From Bacteroides sp. SM23_62_1 (GTDB taxonomy: Bacteria; Bacteroidota; Bacteroidia; Bacteroidales; SM23-62), in assembly GCA_001304505.1 (NCBI GenBank), contig LJUQ01000018.1:1-33033 (forward strand): a stretch of 33,033 nt of DNA, written 5' to 3'. The notes under the pieces were generated by a model, which made no database searches, had not been told where the DNA came from, and saw nothing but the letters and a program-made list of their open reading frames with translations. Positions 15,057 to 24,235 of this stretch are shown here, one piece after another. The first letter of the stretch is position 1; each line of letters starts with the position of its first letter. A program made the translations under genes and the position numbers.

Positions 15057-17870
15057 ATGACAAATAACAGAGCTCCAGTTCTTTTAATTCTTTTAGTAAC
15101 AGGTTTCATTTCCAATGCCCAGATCATTGTCACTGATCCGGATATACCACTGGTGGATCAGCCGGTGACAGTATATTTTGATGCCACGCAGGGAACAGCA
15201 GGATTGAAGGATTATACGGGTGATGTATATGCGCATACCGGTGTGCTGACAGATAAAAGCACAACCGGATCTGACTGGAAATATGTTAAGACAAACTGGG
15301 GACAGAACACTCCTGAGTCCAAATTAACGAGGATATCACCAAATTACTATAAACTTGAGATTGAGCCAACCATCCGTGATTATTATGGTGTGCCGGTCAC
15401 CGAACAGATAACACACCTGGCTTTTGTTTTCCGTAGTGATTTTCCCTATTCAGGATCTGCTTATTATGAAGGTAAAGAAACGGGCGGGAAAGATATATTT
15501 GCAGAAGTGTTTGAGTCGGGATTAAATGTAAGTATTATCAACCCGGATCAGCATGCTGTTATTGTTGAGCAAAATGATACAATCAGTGTAGCTGCATCCG
15601 CTACCGATGCTGATTCGATTTCTCTATTTATCAATGATATTTATATTAAAACCGGTGATGATTCGGTATCTCTCACTCATTCGATCATTGCAGACATACC
15701 CGGTGAAAACTTTGTAAAGGTTATTGCCTATGATTATCCGGAATTTGTTGCTGATTCCTTTTTCTATTATGTCAGGCAGGATCCGGTTATTGAGGCATTG
15801 CCTGATGGGGTAAGGGATGGAATAAACTACATGGGTGATACATCGGTTACACTGGTTCTATATGCTCCACTGAAAGAATTTGTATTTGTAATCGGGGATA
15901 ATACAGAATGGCTTGCCCGTGGTAATGGATATATGAAAGTTACACCCGATGAAAAAAGATTCTGGCTGGATATTAATGGATTAGAATTGGGGAAAGAATA
16001 CCGGTATCAGTATCTCGTTGATGGAAGTATCCACATCGCTGATCCTTATGCCGACAAATTACTCGATCCCTGGAATGATCCCTATATCCCCGGCGAAACT
16101 TATCCTGATCTGGTTGAATACCCTGCAGGGATGGCTACAGGTATTGTCTCTGTATTTCAGACAGACCAGGATGAATATTTATGGCGCGTGAATGATTTTC
16201 AGCCTCCTCCAAAAACCGCCCTGGTTATTTATGAATTACTGGTACGGGATTTTATTGCGAGGCATGATTATCAAACATTAACCGATACCCTGAACTACCT
16301 TGATAACCTGGGAGTTAATGCTATTGAGCTGATGCCGGTAAACGAATTTGAGGGGAACCTTAGCTGGGGATATAATCCTTCATTCTATTTTGCTCCTGAT
16401 AAATATTACGGTCCAAAAAATGATCTGAAAGCTTTCATTGATTCATGTCATGCAAGAGGTATAGCTGTAATTCTGGATATGGTGCTGAATCATTCTTATG
16501 GCCAGTCACCGCTTGTTCAACTATATTTCAATAGTACAGATAGTAAACCATCCGCGGATAATCCCTGGTATAATGAGGAATCTCCCAATCCTGTGTTTTC
16601 ATGGGGCTACGATTTCAACCATGAAAGTGAGGATACAAAAGCTTTTGTAGACCGGGTTAATGCATACTGGCTGGCAGAATATAAAGTCGATGGTTTCAGG
16701 TTTGATTTTACAAAAGGATTTACCAATACACCGGGGGATGGGGGGGGCTATGATGCTTCAAGAATAAATATCCTGAAAAGAATGGCCGACCAGATCTGGA
16801 CCATTAATCCTGATGCATATGTTATTCTTGAACATTTTGCCGATAATACGGAAGAAAAGGAACTGGCCGGTTACGGCATGATGTTATGGGGTAATATGAA
16901 TTATGAATATACCAATGCAGCCAGGGGTTATACTTCGAATCTATCATGGGGCACCTCCATCCAGAGAGGATGGGATGAGCCAAACCTGGTGACATATATG
17001 GAGAGCCATGATGAGGAGCGGATCATGTATAAAATCCTCTCAGGAGGATTATCCTCCGGTGATTATAATACCAGGGATCCTGTAACTGCACTCGCAAGGA
17101 TGGAACTCGCCACCCTGTTTTTCCTTACAATACCGGGACCAAAAATGATATGGCAATTTGGTGAACTGGGTTATGATATATCGATCAACTATAATGGCAG
17201 GACCGGTGAAAAACCATTCAGGTGGTATTATTATTTTGATACAAATCACAAACACCTTTACCAGGTGTATAAATTCCTTCATGAACTCAGACAGAATCAT
17301 GAAGTGTTCATGACATCAGATTATTCCTACAGCCTGTCATTGAAATTGAAACGCATTAATCTCAACGATCCTGGTATGAACGTAACGGTCCTGGGAAATT
17401 TTGACATAACAGCGGGGGAGATTGATCCGGATTTCCAGCACACAGGAACCTGGTATGAGTATTTTATAGGCGATTCAATTTCCGTAACAGATGTCCATGG
17501 ATTGATAAACCTTCAACCCGGCGAATACAGGTTATATACAGATAAGAAATTAACAACACCCGAGTTCATACTGAAGGATAATAATAATTTCTCCTACCGG
17601 AATTTTTCAGCCATCGTATACCCCAATCCTTCAAAGGATGATTTATATATCATCATACAGTCCGGACAGCCAGTTAAGGTTTCAATTAATATTTTTGATA
17701 TTACCGGTAAAGAGATGTGTAAGCTGGCGTCCGGTTACCTGGTTGACGGAATGCATGTCTTCGAGTGGGATAGAAAAACAAATAATGGCTGTGAAGTGGG
17801 AGAAGGAATGTATTTAGTACAGGTTGTAACTCCGTGGGGGATGGAGATACTGAAGGTGGTCAAGGAATGA
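15057..17870 (+). CDS. Secreted multidomain GH13 alpha-amylase-type enzyme with T9SS sorting domain
   Basis: 937 residues. A signal peptide (cleavage after SNAQ) is followed by a beta-rich N-terminal domain (about 22-160), an Ig-like segment (about 165-240), and a CBM48-like E-set domain (about 246-360; VTLVLYAPLKEF, YRYQYLVDG). The GH13 barrel (about 383-760) carries VIYELLVRDF, MVLNHSYGQSP, nucleophile Asp550 in GFRFDF, acid/base Glu592 in ILEHF, and Asp652 in ESHDEE. A C-terminal all-beta domain follows. From about 850 there is a type IX secretion Por sorting domain (VYPNPSKDDLYI, IFDITGKEM, EGMYLVQVV). The CBM48 plus GH13 layout resembles pullulanase/branching-enzyme relatives, so an alpha-1,4 or alpha-1,6 glucan hydrolase at the cell surface is likely. 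It is the only protein here with a T9SS tail. It converges with the histidine kinase gene 72 bp downstream. Confidence 0.9.
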   Translation: MTNNRAPVLLILLVTGFISNAQIIVTDPDIPLVDQPVTVYFDATQGTAGLKDYTGDVYAHTGVLTDKSTTGSDWKYVKTNWGQNTPESKLTRISPNYYKLEIEPTIRDYYGVPVTEQITHLAFVFRSDFPYSGSAYYEGKETGGKDIFAEVFESGLNVSIINPDQHAVIVEQNDTISVAASATDADSISLFINDIYIKTGDDSVSLTHSIIADIPGENFVKVIAYDYPEFVADSFFYYVRQDPVIEALPDGVRDGINYMGDTSVTLVLYAPLKEFVFVIGDNTEWLARGNGYMKVTPDEKRFWLDINGLELGKEYRYQYLVDGSIHIADPYADKLLDPWNDPYIPGETYPDLVEYPAGMATGIVSVFQTDQDEYLWRVNDFQPPPKTALVIYELLVRDFIARHDYQTLTDTLNYLDNLGVNAIELMPVNEFEGNLSWGYNPSFYFAPDKYYGPKNDLKAFIDSCHARGIAVILDMVLNHSYGQSPLVQLYFNSTDSKPSADNPWYNEESPNPVFSWGYDFNHESEDTKAFVDRVNAYWLAEYKVDGFRFDFTKGFTNTPGDGGGYDASRINILKRMADQIWTINPDAYVILEHFADNTEEKELAGYGMMLWGNMNYEYTNAARGYTSNLSWGTSIQRGWDEPNLVTYMESHDEERIMYKILSGGLSSGDYNTRDPVTALARMELATLFFLTIPGPKMIWQFGELGYDISINYNGRTGEKPFRWYYYFDTNHKHLYQVYKFLHELRQNHEVFMTSDYSYSLSLKLKRINLNDPGMNVTVLGNFDITAGEIDPDFQHTGTWYEYFIGDSISVTDVHGLINLQPGEYRLYTDKKLTTPEFILKDNNNFSYRNFSAIVYPNPSKDDLYIIIQSGQPVKVSINIFDITGKEMCKLASGYLVDGMHVFEWDRKTNNGCEVGEGMYLVQVVTPWGMEILKVVKE

Positions 17871-17917
17871 AATAAATGATTAGCCTTATTAAGTGTCAGC
17901 GTCTCTTTTCACATCCC

Positions 17918-17938
17918 ACTTTATAGGACTGATAAAGT
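17918..17938. terminator. Weak stem-loop between convergent genes
   Basis: ACTTTAT pairs with ATAAAGT around a 7-nt loop, midway between the converging GH13 and histidine kinase stops. It is A/T-rich and lacks a clear U-run, so termination is only a guess. Confidence 0.3.
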
Positions 17939-17942
17939 CTGT

Positions 17943-19295
17943 CTAAAACTCCAGTGTGAAGGTTGTCCCTTTTCCCTCCTCAGTGGTAAAATAGATACTC
18001 CCCTTATGCAATCTCATGATCTGTCTTGCAAGACTCAGTCCTATACCTGAACCTTTTTTCTTGGTAGTGAAGAATGGGATAAACACTTTATCTATACTCT
18101 CCTGATCGATACCAGGCCCATTATCAAATACCTGGATAAATACCTTTTCCCTCAGGCGGAAGGCACTAAGTTTAATTTTTTTATCCTTTCTCCGGTCTAG
18201 TGCGTCTTTTGCATTTACCAGCATGTTAATAAGCACCTGCATGATCATATCCCTGTCAGCATATATTGTCAGATCAGATCCCTCAATTTTTACTTCAAGG
18301 GTAATATTTTGTTTATCCATTACTTTTTTCATGAGGTTCAGGACATGATTGAACAGCTCCTCGAGTCTGACGGGAAGTAAATTTGGCCGGGGTAGTCGCG
18401 TCAGGTTTTTGTAGGTACTTACAAAATTCAATAAACCTTTGCTTCTTTCTTCTATTGTTTTCAGGCTGTTATACATATCGTCAAGATCATCAGCCGGGAT
18501 CTGATTTATAGGTTTTCTTTTTCCACCATCTTCAGTCAGCATCTCATTGATGGCATTGCTCAGGGAGGATACAGGTGTAACAGAATTCATAATCTCATGT
18601 GTAAGCACACGTATCAGTTTTTGCCACGACTCCAGCTCCTGTGCCTCTAACTCCTCTTTAATATTTTGAATAGATACAAGTTTATGGGGTACATCCTGCA
18701 GCTTAAATTCAGTTACATAAACTGAAAGATGCATGAGTTCTCCCTTGAAGATAATCCTGATTAATTCATTCTGACCTGACCCAAGTTTCTTCATCAGCTC
18801 AAAGAGATCTGTATTTATTTTTTTTATTGCCTGGATGTTGTCAGGTTGGGAAAGACCGAGCATTTTTCTCGCTGCCGGGTTGAACAGACTTACCGTACCG
18901 TCCTGGCGGAAGCATATGAGGGAGACATTAATATGATTAATAATAAATTGCAGGTATTGATAATGAACCTCCCGCTCAATTCTTGCGTTGCGATATGTTT
19001 TCTGGATCTCGCTAAATGCATCTTCAAGTTCCCTGAAAGATTTTTCTTTGAACCTGGAAGCAGGGGATTGAGTGAAATCATGATGTTTAAGGGAAAGGAT
19101 CAGGTTACGGAATTCACGGTTTGAACGGTCAATAAAATGGAACAGTTCAACCAGAAGAAGCAGAATCATAATTGTCGAAACTCCTGTCGCAACATACCAT
19201 TTCTCCTGATTTAACGAAAATACCAGGGCTCCCATGACTGCCCCGATCAGAACAATCCTGATAATTGCTCTCAACCGAAAACTTTTAGATATCAT
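17943..19295 (-). CDS. NtrY-like sensor histidine kinase (PAS, HisKA, HATPase)
   Basis: 450 residues. Two closely spaced N-terminal membrane helices (about 11-27 and 33-54) leave almost no periplasmic loop, so the signal is likely sensed in the membrane or cytoplasm. A PAS-like domain spans about 115-225 (ISLICFRQDGTVSLFNPAARKMLG). The H-box LTHEIMNSVTPVSSL carries the phospho-accepting His233. The ATPase has the N-box MLVNAKDAL, DNGPGI, PFFTTKKKGSGIGL and a terminal GTTFTLEF. It autophosphorylates and passes phosphate to the sigma-54 activator encoded just upstream. The two genes overlap by 11 bp (19285-19295), which implies one transcript and coupled translation. The activator and the divergent ABC genes suggest a system that responds to envelope state or an exported compound. 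The stimulus cannot be read from the sequence. Confidence 0.92.
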   Translation of the reverse strand: MISKSFRLRAIIRIVLIGAVMGALVFSLNQEKWYVATGVSTIMILLLLVELFHFIDRSNREFRNLILSLKHHDFTQSPASRFKEKSFRELEDAFSEIQKTYRNARIEREVHYQYLQFIINHINVSLICFRQDGTVSLFNPAARKMLGLSQPDNIQAIKKINTDLFELMKKLGSGQNELIRIIFKGELMHLSVYVTEFKLQDVPHKLVSIQNIKEELEAQELESWQKLIRVLTHEIMNSVTPVSSLSNAINEMLTEDGGKRKPINQIPADDLDDMYNSLKTIEERSKGLLNFVSTYKNLTRLPRPNLLPVRLEELFNHVLNLMKKVMDKQNITLEVKIEGSDLTIYADRDMIMQVLINMLVNAKDALDRRKDKKIKLSAFRLREKVFIQVFDNGPGIDQESIDKVFIPFFTTKKKGSGIGLSLARQIMRLHKGSIYFTTEEGKGTTFTLEF

Positions 19296-20655
19296 ATCTT
19301 TTCATTTTCCTGTACAGGGTTGTTCTTGCCATTCCAAGTTCTTCTGCAGCCTTGGTCATGTTATGATTATTTCTCTCCAGGGCATTCAGGATGGTTTGCT
19401 TTTCGACTTCTTCCATGTTCAATATTTCCTTTATCTGATGCCGTATTTCAAAACGTTCAACAAGAAAATCATCCGGTTTAAGAATGTCTGATTCACTCAG
19501 TATGATTGCGCGTTCCACAACATGCTGTAACTCCCTGATATTTCCAGGCCAGTTGTACCGGCACAGCTTATGATAACTATCACGGGAGATTTTTACCTTT
19601 CCTTTACTATATCTTCTTGCATAAATATCTTTAAAATAATCTGTGAGCAAAGGTAGATCGGATACTCTCTCTCTTAATGGGGGGACCCGTATTTCAACTG
19701 TATTAATACGGTATAACAGATCTTCTCTGAACTTTTTTTCACTTACCAGTTCATAAAGGGGCGTATTCGTAGCACAGATCAGTCGAATATCAACCGGGAT
19801 CTGCTCATTTGAGCCAACAGGAGTAATGTGACGTTTTTCTATTGCACTTAATAATTTAGCCTGGAGCGGGAGGGAGAGATTGCCTATCTCATCCAGAAAC
19901 AGTGTTCCTCCGGAGGCAATTTTAAAGCGGCCGGACCTGTTTTCCCTGGCATCGGTGAAAGCACCTTTAACATGTCCGAAAAGTTCACTCTCAAATAATG
20001 TTTCCGGTAACGCACCAAGATCAACAGGTATGAATATCTGTGCAGCACGCGTGGAATTTTTATGAATAGCCCGTGCAACAAGCTCCTTGCCGGTACCATT
20101 TTCACCAAGTATTAATATATTGGCATCCGTTACAGAGACTTTTCTAATTGTCTCAAAAACTTTTTCCATTTCTTCAGACTGACCAATTATTTCACTATAG
20201 TGTTGGTCGATCTCTTCTTTCAGGATGACCTGTTTTTCCCTGAGATTAGCTATTTCTTTCCTCGATTCACTGAGTTTGTGTGCACTGGTTACAGTAGCGA
20301 GTAACTTCTTGTTATCCCATGGTTTGACAATAAAATCAATGGCCCCTTCTTTCATTGCTTGAACAGCAAGATCGATATCTCCGTAGGCTGTGATCATGAT
20401 GACTAGGGCATCCGGATTTGTTTTGACAATCTTTCTTAACCATTCCAGCCCTTCTTTTCCGCTGGTGGCACCAACCCTGAAATTCATATCAAGCAGGATA
20501 ACATCATATATACCATCTCTGATGCCCTGAAATACTCTTTCTGGATCAGTCTCTGTCACAATGGTATCAAATTGTTTTTTTAAAACAACTTTTGTTGTCA
20601 GCAGAATATCCTGATCATCGTCAATAACTAATATCTTACCGGTTTTTAAAGACAT
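19285..20655 (-). CDS. NtrC-family sigma-54-dependent response regulator
   Basis: 456 residues with the complete three-domain layout. The receiver (1-120) has acidic residues at 12-14, phospho-acceptor Asp56 and the Lys111-Pro112 pair. The AAA+ domain (about 155-385) has Walker A GENGTGKE (184-191), the sigma-54 contact loop as GAFTDA (231-236, instead of GAFTGA), the Walker B segment GGTLFLDEIG and arginine fingers. A Fis-type HTH ends the protein (NHNMTKAAEELGMARTTLYRKMKRY). It would bind enhancers and hydrolyse ATP to open sigma-54 promoters. It is first in an operon with the histidine kinase and divergent from an ABC exporter-like pair whose upstream region has two dyads and a -24/-12-like site. 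The natural target is therefore probably that ABC operon. Confidence 0.95.
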   Translation of the reverse strand: MSLKTGKILVIDDDQDILLTTKVVLKKQFDTIVTETDPERVFQGIRDGIYDVILLDMNFRVGATSGKEGLEWLRKIVKTNPDALVIMITAYGDIDLAVQAMKEGAIDFIVKPWDNKKLLATVTSAHKLSESRKEIANLREKQVILKEEIDQHYSEIIGQSEEMEKVFETIRKVSVTDANILILGENGTGKELVARAIHKNSTRAAQIFIPVDLGALPETLFESELFGHVKGAFTDARENRSGRFKIASGGTLFLDEIGNLSLPLQAKLLSAIEKRHITPVGSNEQIPVDIRLICATNTPLYELVSEKKFREDLLYRINTVEIRVPPLRERVSDLPLLTDYFKDIYARRYSKGKVKISRDSYHKLCRYNWPGNIRELQHVVERAIILSESDILKPDDFLVERFEIRHQIKEILNMEEVEKQTILNALERNNHNMTKAAEELGMARTTLYRKMKRYDI

Positions 20656-20720
20656 TTATTAAAAAATGATTTTAGACTTTGAGATTTTTTCTGCTTCAGT
20701 CAAATAATTTGGATTTTAAA

Positions 20721-20827
20721 ATTTAACCACAAAGGTACACTAAGGTTCCCATAAAGGTACACCAAGGTACAAAATCATAATCCTTTGTGGCCTTCGTGAT
20801 GTACTTTGTATCACTTGTGGTTTAAAC
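20721..20827. repeat. Dispersed inverted repeat, AACCACAAAGG type (copy 2)
   Basis: It starts TTTAACCACAAAGGTACACT and ends CACTTGTGGTTTAAA, with internal ACCAAGGTAC and CCTTTGTGGCCTTC units. Length, end sequence and arrangement match the 6183-6290 copy. It lies just upstream of the response regulator gene, outside the dyads proposed as enhancers. Confidence 0.75.
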
Positions 20828-20906
20828 ATTTATCAGGTTTTAATCAGAGAATTATGATAAAGTCCACGAATCTGTCAGGTCTATCAACATTTAAAATTAC
20901 AAAACT

Positions 20907-20945
20907 TGTTTCAGTATGAAACATTTTTTGTTTCACAATGATACA
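20907..20945. promoter_or_regulatory. Two tandem 17-bp dyads, probable activator (UAS) sites
   Basis: TGTTTCAGTATGAAACA (20907-20923) is a perfect 7-3-7 palindrome. TGTTTCACAATGATACA (20929-20945) is the same site with one mismatch. Their starts are 22 bp apart, two helical turns, so both face the same side of the DNA. They lie about 80-120 bp upstream of the -24/-12-like element, the usual distance for NtrC-type enhancers, and between the activator gene and the ABC operon. Confidence 0.7.
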
Positions 20946-21011
20946 ATTTTTTGTATTTAAATTTTTGTTTTGTTAAATATAAAGTAAACCTAATCAATAT
21001 TTTACGATCAA

Positions 21012-21027
21012 TGGTACATTAATTGAA
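21012..21027 (+). promoter_or_regulatory. Candidate sigma-54 (-24/-12) promoter for the ABC operon
   Basis: TGGTAC-N5-TTGAA matches TGGCAC-N5-TTGCW with correct GG-to-G spacing (11 bp). It deviates at one -24 position (C to T) and at the usually conserved -12 C (here A). It ends about 33 bp before the ATG at 21060. Confidence 0.55.
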
Positions 21028-21059
21028 TACCAATTGTAAATCATTAAAAATTAACTGTT

Positions 21060-21743
21060 ATGATTTCAACAAAAGAGCTAACCAAAGTTTTCCGTACGGA
21101 TGAAGTCGAAACAACTGCCCTGAACAAAGTAACCCTGGATGTTACCAATAGTGAATTTGTTGCGGTTATGGGCCCATCAGGTTGTGGTAAATCTACACTC
21201 CTGAATATTGTTGGATTGCTTGATAATCCAACAGATGGAGAATTGTATTTTGATGGGATTGAAGTATCAAATTACAAAGAGCGTCAGCGTACAAACCTGC
21301 GCAGGGGGAATATAGGATTTGTTTTTCAGAGTTTTAACCTTATTGATGAACTGACTGTATATGAGAATGTTGAGCTACCACTGCTGTATATGAAGGTGAG
21401 CGGATCGGATCGAAAGAGAATGGTTAATGAGGTGCTTGACCGCATGAAAATAGCACACAGGAAAAAACATTTTCCACAGCAATTAAGTGGCGGACAACAA
21501 CAAAGGGTAGCAATATCGAGAGCGGTAGTGACGCGGCCAAAGCTGATCCTTGCAGATGAGCCAACAGGTAATCTTGACAGCGCGAACGGAGAAGAGGTGA
21601 TGAATCTTTTAACCGAACTGAATAAGGATGGAACCACTATCATTATGGTAACCCACTCCCCATCAGATGCGGAAAAGGCACACCGGATCGTGCAGCTGTT
21701 CGATGGACACATCGTGACAGAAAATATTAAAAAGATTTTATAA
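21060..21743 (+). CDS. MacB/LolD-type ABC transporter ATP-binding protein
   Basis: 227 residues, a typical single ABC domain. Walker A is GPSGCGKS (38-45), the Q-loop is FVFQSFNLIDELTVYENV, the signature is LSGGQQQRVAISRA, Walker B is LILADEPTGNLDS, and the H-loop is MVTHSP. This is the subfamily that energises MacB, FtsE and LolD systems, which work as mechanotransmitters across the membrane rather than as classical channels. The permease gene follows 82 bp later on the same strand. Upstream are the enhancer dyads and the -24/-12-like element. The arrangement of a sigma-54 two-component pair divergent from an ABC pair suggests inducible export or envelope maintenance. The substrate is unknown. 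Confidence 0.95.
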   Translation: MISTKELTKVFRTDEVETTALNKVTLDVTNSEFVAVMGPSGCGKSTLLNIVGLLDNPTDGELYFDGIEVSNYKERQRTNLRRGNIGFVFQSFNLIDELTVYENVELPLLYMKVSGSDRKRMVNEVLDRMKIAHRKKHFPQQLSGGQQQRVAISRAVVTRPKLILADEPTGNLDSANGEEVMNLLTELNKDGTTIIMVTHSPSDAEKAHRIVQLFDGHIVTENIKKIL

Positions 21744-21825
21744 GATATTCCTCTCGAAATCGGGATAAGAATATTTTATTAAGGTATTCTCAAGACTTCG
21801 CTAATCTCATATAGGTATTATCATT

Positions 21826-24198
21826 ATGCTTAGTAATTATTTAATAACCGCATTACGCAATCTTCTGAGGAATCCTGTTTATGCCCTGATTAACATCTTT
21901 GGCCTTGCTATTGGTATTACCTGCAGCCTCCTGATCCTTATTTTTATTAAGCATGAGGTCAGTTATGACAGGTTTCACGAGAAAAAAGATCATCTATACC
22001 GAATGGTTTTTGAGCTGGTGATGCCGGATTCAAGGACAATCTCCCCGCAGATGACGGCACCTGTTACTCCAGACCTGATAGCGGAATTTCCAGAGGTGAA
22101 TAATGTGACGCGGCTCACCGGATACAGGCAGGGATTTTTAACATATATGAACAGGTCATATAAAGCAGAACATGTGTTATATGCCGATTCCCTGTTCTTT
22201 AAAATGTTCTCTTATAATCTGTTACTGGGAAATCCTGAGACTGTCCTGAGGGAACCCTATTCACTTGTGTTGAATGAAGAAATAGCCAGGAATATTTTCG
22301 GAAGTGAAAATCCGGTGGGCAAAGTTCTCCGATGGAACAACAAGGATGACCTGATCATTACAGGTGTGGTACAGTCTCCTCCGGCTAATTCTCATTTACA
22401 GTTTTCTTCATTGATATCATTCTCCAGTTTATATCAGGATAAGCGGCTTTACATGGACTGGAATGGAGGCATGCAGTATTATCACTATGTAGAACTGAAA
22501 CCAGGAGTTTCTGAAGAAGAAGTTGAAGCCAAACTTCCTGATTTCATGTACAAGCATATTAATATCATATATGAAAGATACAACAATTCTATCAATGCAT
22601 CACTCCAGCCTGTGAAAGCTATTCACCTCAAAGGAGGGTATGCGGGAGAAATTGGTACTGTAGGTTCAATGGCAAATATTTATATATATTCAGCCGTAGC
22701 GCTTTTCATCCTGTTTATTGCTTGTATCAATTTTATCAATCTTACAACTGCAAAATCAACCCGGCGGGCCAAAGAAGTTGGAATGCGAAAAGTGCTGGGC
22801 GCAGCCAGGAAAAGCCTGATAGGACAGTTCCTGGGTGAGTCGGTGGTGATGAGTATCATTGCCCTTATCCTGGCTCTTGTACTGATTGAAGTACTCCTTC
22901 CTGTATTCAATAATATAGTGAGCAGAAATTTGGAATTATATCAGTTGCAAAACCTGGATCTGATCATTGGCATTCCGGTCTTTGTCCTTGTGTTAGGTAT
23001 CCTGGCTGGCAGTTACCCGGCATTTTACATATCTTCTTTCAGACCGGCAAGTGTGATGAAAGGAATATTTTCCGGACAGAAGAGCAGGTCTGGATTCAGA
23101 AATATTCTCGTACTGTTACAGTTTGCAATTTCTCTTATTTTGATCATCTGTACACTTGTCATTTATTCTCAGCTTGGATATATTAAAGCGAAGGATGTTG
23201 GATATCAAAAGGAAAATATCCTTTTACTGCAATTTACAAGTGAAGATTTCAAAAATAAATACGAACTCGTGAAGGAGAACCTGAAAAATATTCCAGGAAT
23301 TCTAAGCTTGTCAGCTACTTCTGAGATTCCCGGAAGGGGATTTACGAGCAATGGTTACAGACCGGAAGGATTTGAACAGTGGCTGATGTTTAATGCCGTG
23401 GATGTGGATTATGATTATATACAGACAATGGGATTACAGGTTTTACAGGGCAGGGGATTTTCAAAGGAATTTGCTTCCGACAGGGATGCATATATGATCA
23501 ATGAGACGCTGGCGAAAGAACTGAACTGGGAAAATCCGCTTGAAAAAACCATATCCCGTGGTGGTGATCACCAAATTATTGGTGTGATAAAAGATTTTCA
23601 TTTTGCTACACTTCACGAAGATATCGGTCCTCTTATCTTCCATATGAATCCTTACATTGGTTATGATTTTCTTCTGGTCAGGTTTAAGACGGATAACCTG
23701 AGTGCCCTGATTAATAATATCCGGCTTGCCTGGGAAAGCCTAGATCCGAACGAACCATTTGAATATTCTTTCCTTGATGATGTCTTTAATGATATGTACC
23801 GGGCAGAGAAGAAAATGAGCTCCATGCTCCTGTATATTGCTATTCTGGCTATCATTATTGCATGTATGGGATTATTCGGTCTGGCACTTTACAGCACAGA
23901 ACAACGGGTAAAGGAGATCGGCGTGCGGAAAGTATTAGGCTCAACCGTTTCAAGGGTAGTTTTCCTGCTTACAGGGAATTTTACCCGCTGGGTTCTCCTG
24001 GCAAATATCCTGGCATGGCCGGTAGCATATATTATTGTCAGGAAATATATGCAGATGTATGCCTACAGGATCAATCTGCCTGTATGGATCTTTTTTCTTA
24101 CTGCCTTATTGGCTTATCTTGTTGCCCTCATCACCATCAGTTATCAGAGTATTAAGGCTGGCACAGCCAATCCGGCCGATACATTGAGGTATGAATAG
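21826..24198 (+). CDS. FtsX/MacB-family ABC transporter permease
   Basis: 790 residues with the layout of the Bacteroidota-type large FtsX permeases. An N-terminal helix (ALINIFGLAIGITCSLLILIFI) is followed by a periplasmic MacB-PCD domain (about 45-270) and a first FtsX domain of three helices (about 280-420; RAKEVGMRKVLGA). A helix at about 425-450 (NILVLLQFAISLILIICTLVI) precedes a second periplasmic domain (about 455-660). A second FtsX domain (about 665-785; VKEIGVRKVLGS) closes the protein. The duplicated VGMRKVLGA/IGVRKVLGS motifs show an internal duplication. It pairs with the ATPase encoded just upstream. Such permeases couple ATP hydrolysis to periplasmic conformational change; cargo may be a lipoprotein, peptide or drug. 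The gene appears complete. Confidence 0.93.
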   Translation: MLSNYLITALRNLLRNPVYALINIFGLAIGITCSLLILIFIKHEVSYDRFHEKKDHLYRMVFELVMPDSRTISPQMTAPVTPDLIAEFPEVNNVTRLTGYRQGFLTYMNRSYKAEHVLYADSLFFKMFSYNLLLGNPETVLREPYSLVLNEEIARNIFGSENPVGKVLRWNNKDDLIITGVVQSPPANSHLQFSSLISFSSLYQDKRLYMDWNGGMQYYHYVELKPGVSEEEVEAKLPDFMYKHINIIYERYNNSINASLQPVKAIHLKGGYAGEIGTVGSMANIYIYSAVALFILFIACINFINLTTAKSTRRAKEVGMRKVLGAARKSLIGQFLGESVVMSIIALILALVLIEVLLPVFNNIVSRNLELYQLQNLDLIIGIPVFVLVLGILAGSYPAFYISSFRPASVMKGIFSGQKSRSGFRNILVLLQFAISLILIICTLVIYSQLGYIKAKDVGYQKENILLLQFTSEDFKNKYELVKENLKNIPGILSLSATSEIPGRGFTSNGYRPEGFEQWLMFNAVDVDYDYIQTMGLQVLQGRGFSKEFASDRDAYMINETLAKELNWENPLEKTISRGGDHQIIGVIKDFHFATLHEDIGPLIFHMNPYIGYDFLLVRFKTDNLSALINNIRLAWESLDPNEPFEYSFLDDVFNDMYRAEKKMSSMLLYIAILAIIIACMGLFGLALYSTEQRVKEIGVRKVLGSTVSRVVFLLTGNFTRWVLLANILAWPVAYIIVRKYMQMYAYRINLPVWIFFLTALLAYLVALITISYQSIKAGTANPADTLRYE

Positions 24199-24235
24199 AA
24201 ATGGTTGTCGGTTCCCCGTTCCTGGTACCCGGTCC

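Noticed and set aside
21744-21825. Possible attenuator between the ABC ATPase and permease genes
   Set aside because: Only a loose GATATTC/GAATAT pairing with a large loop was seen; not strong enough to call.
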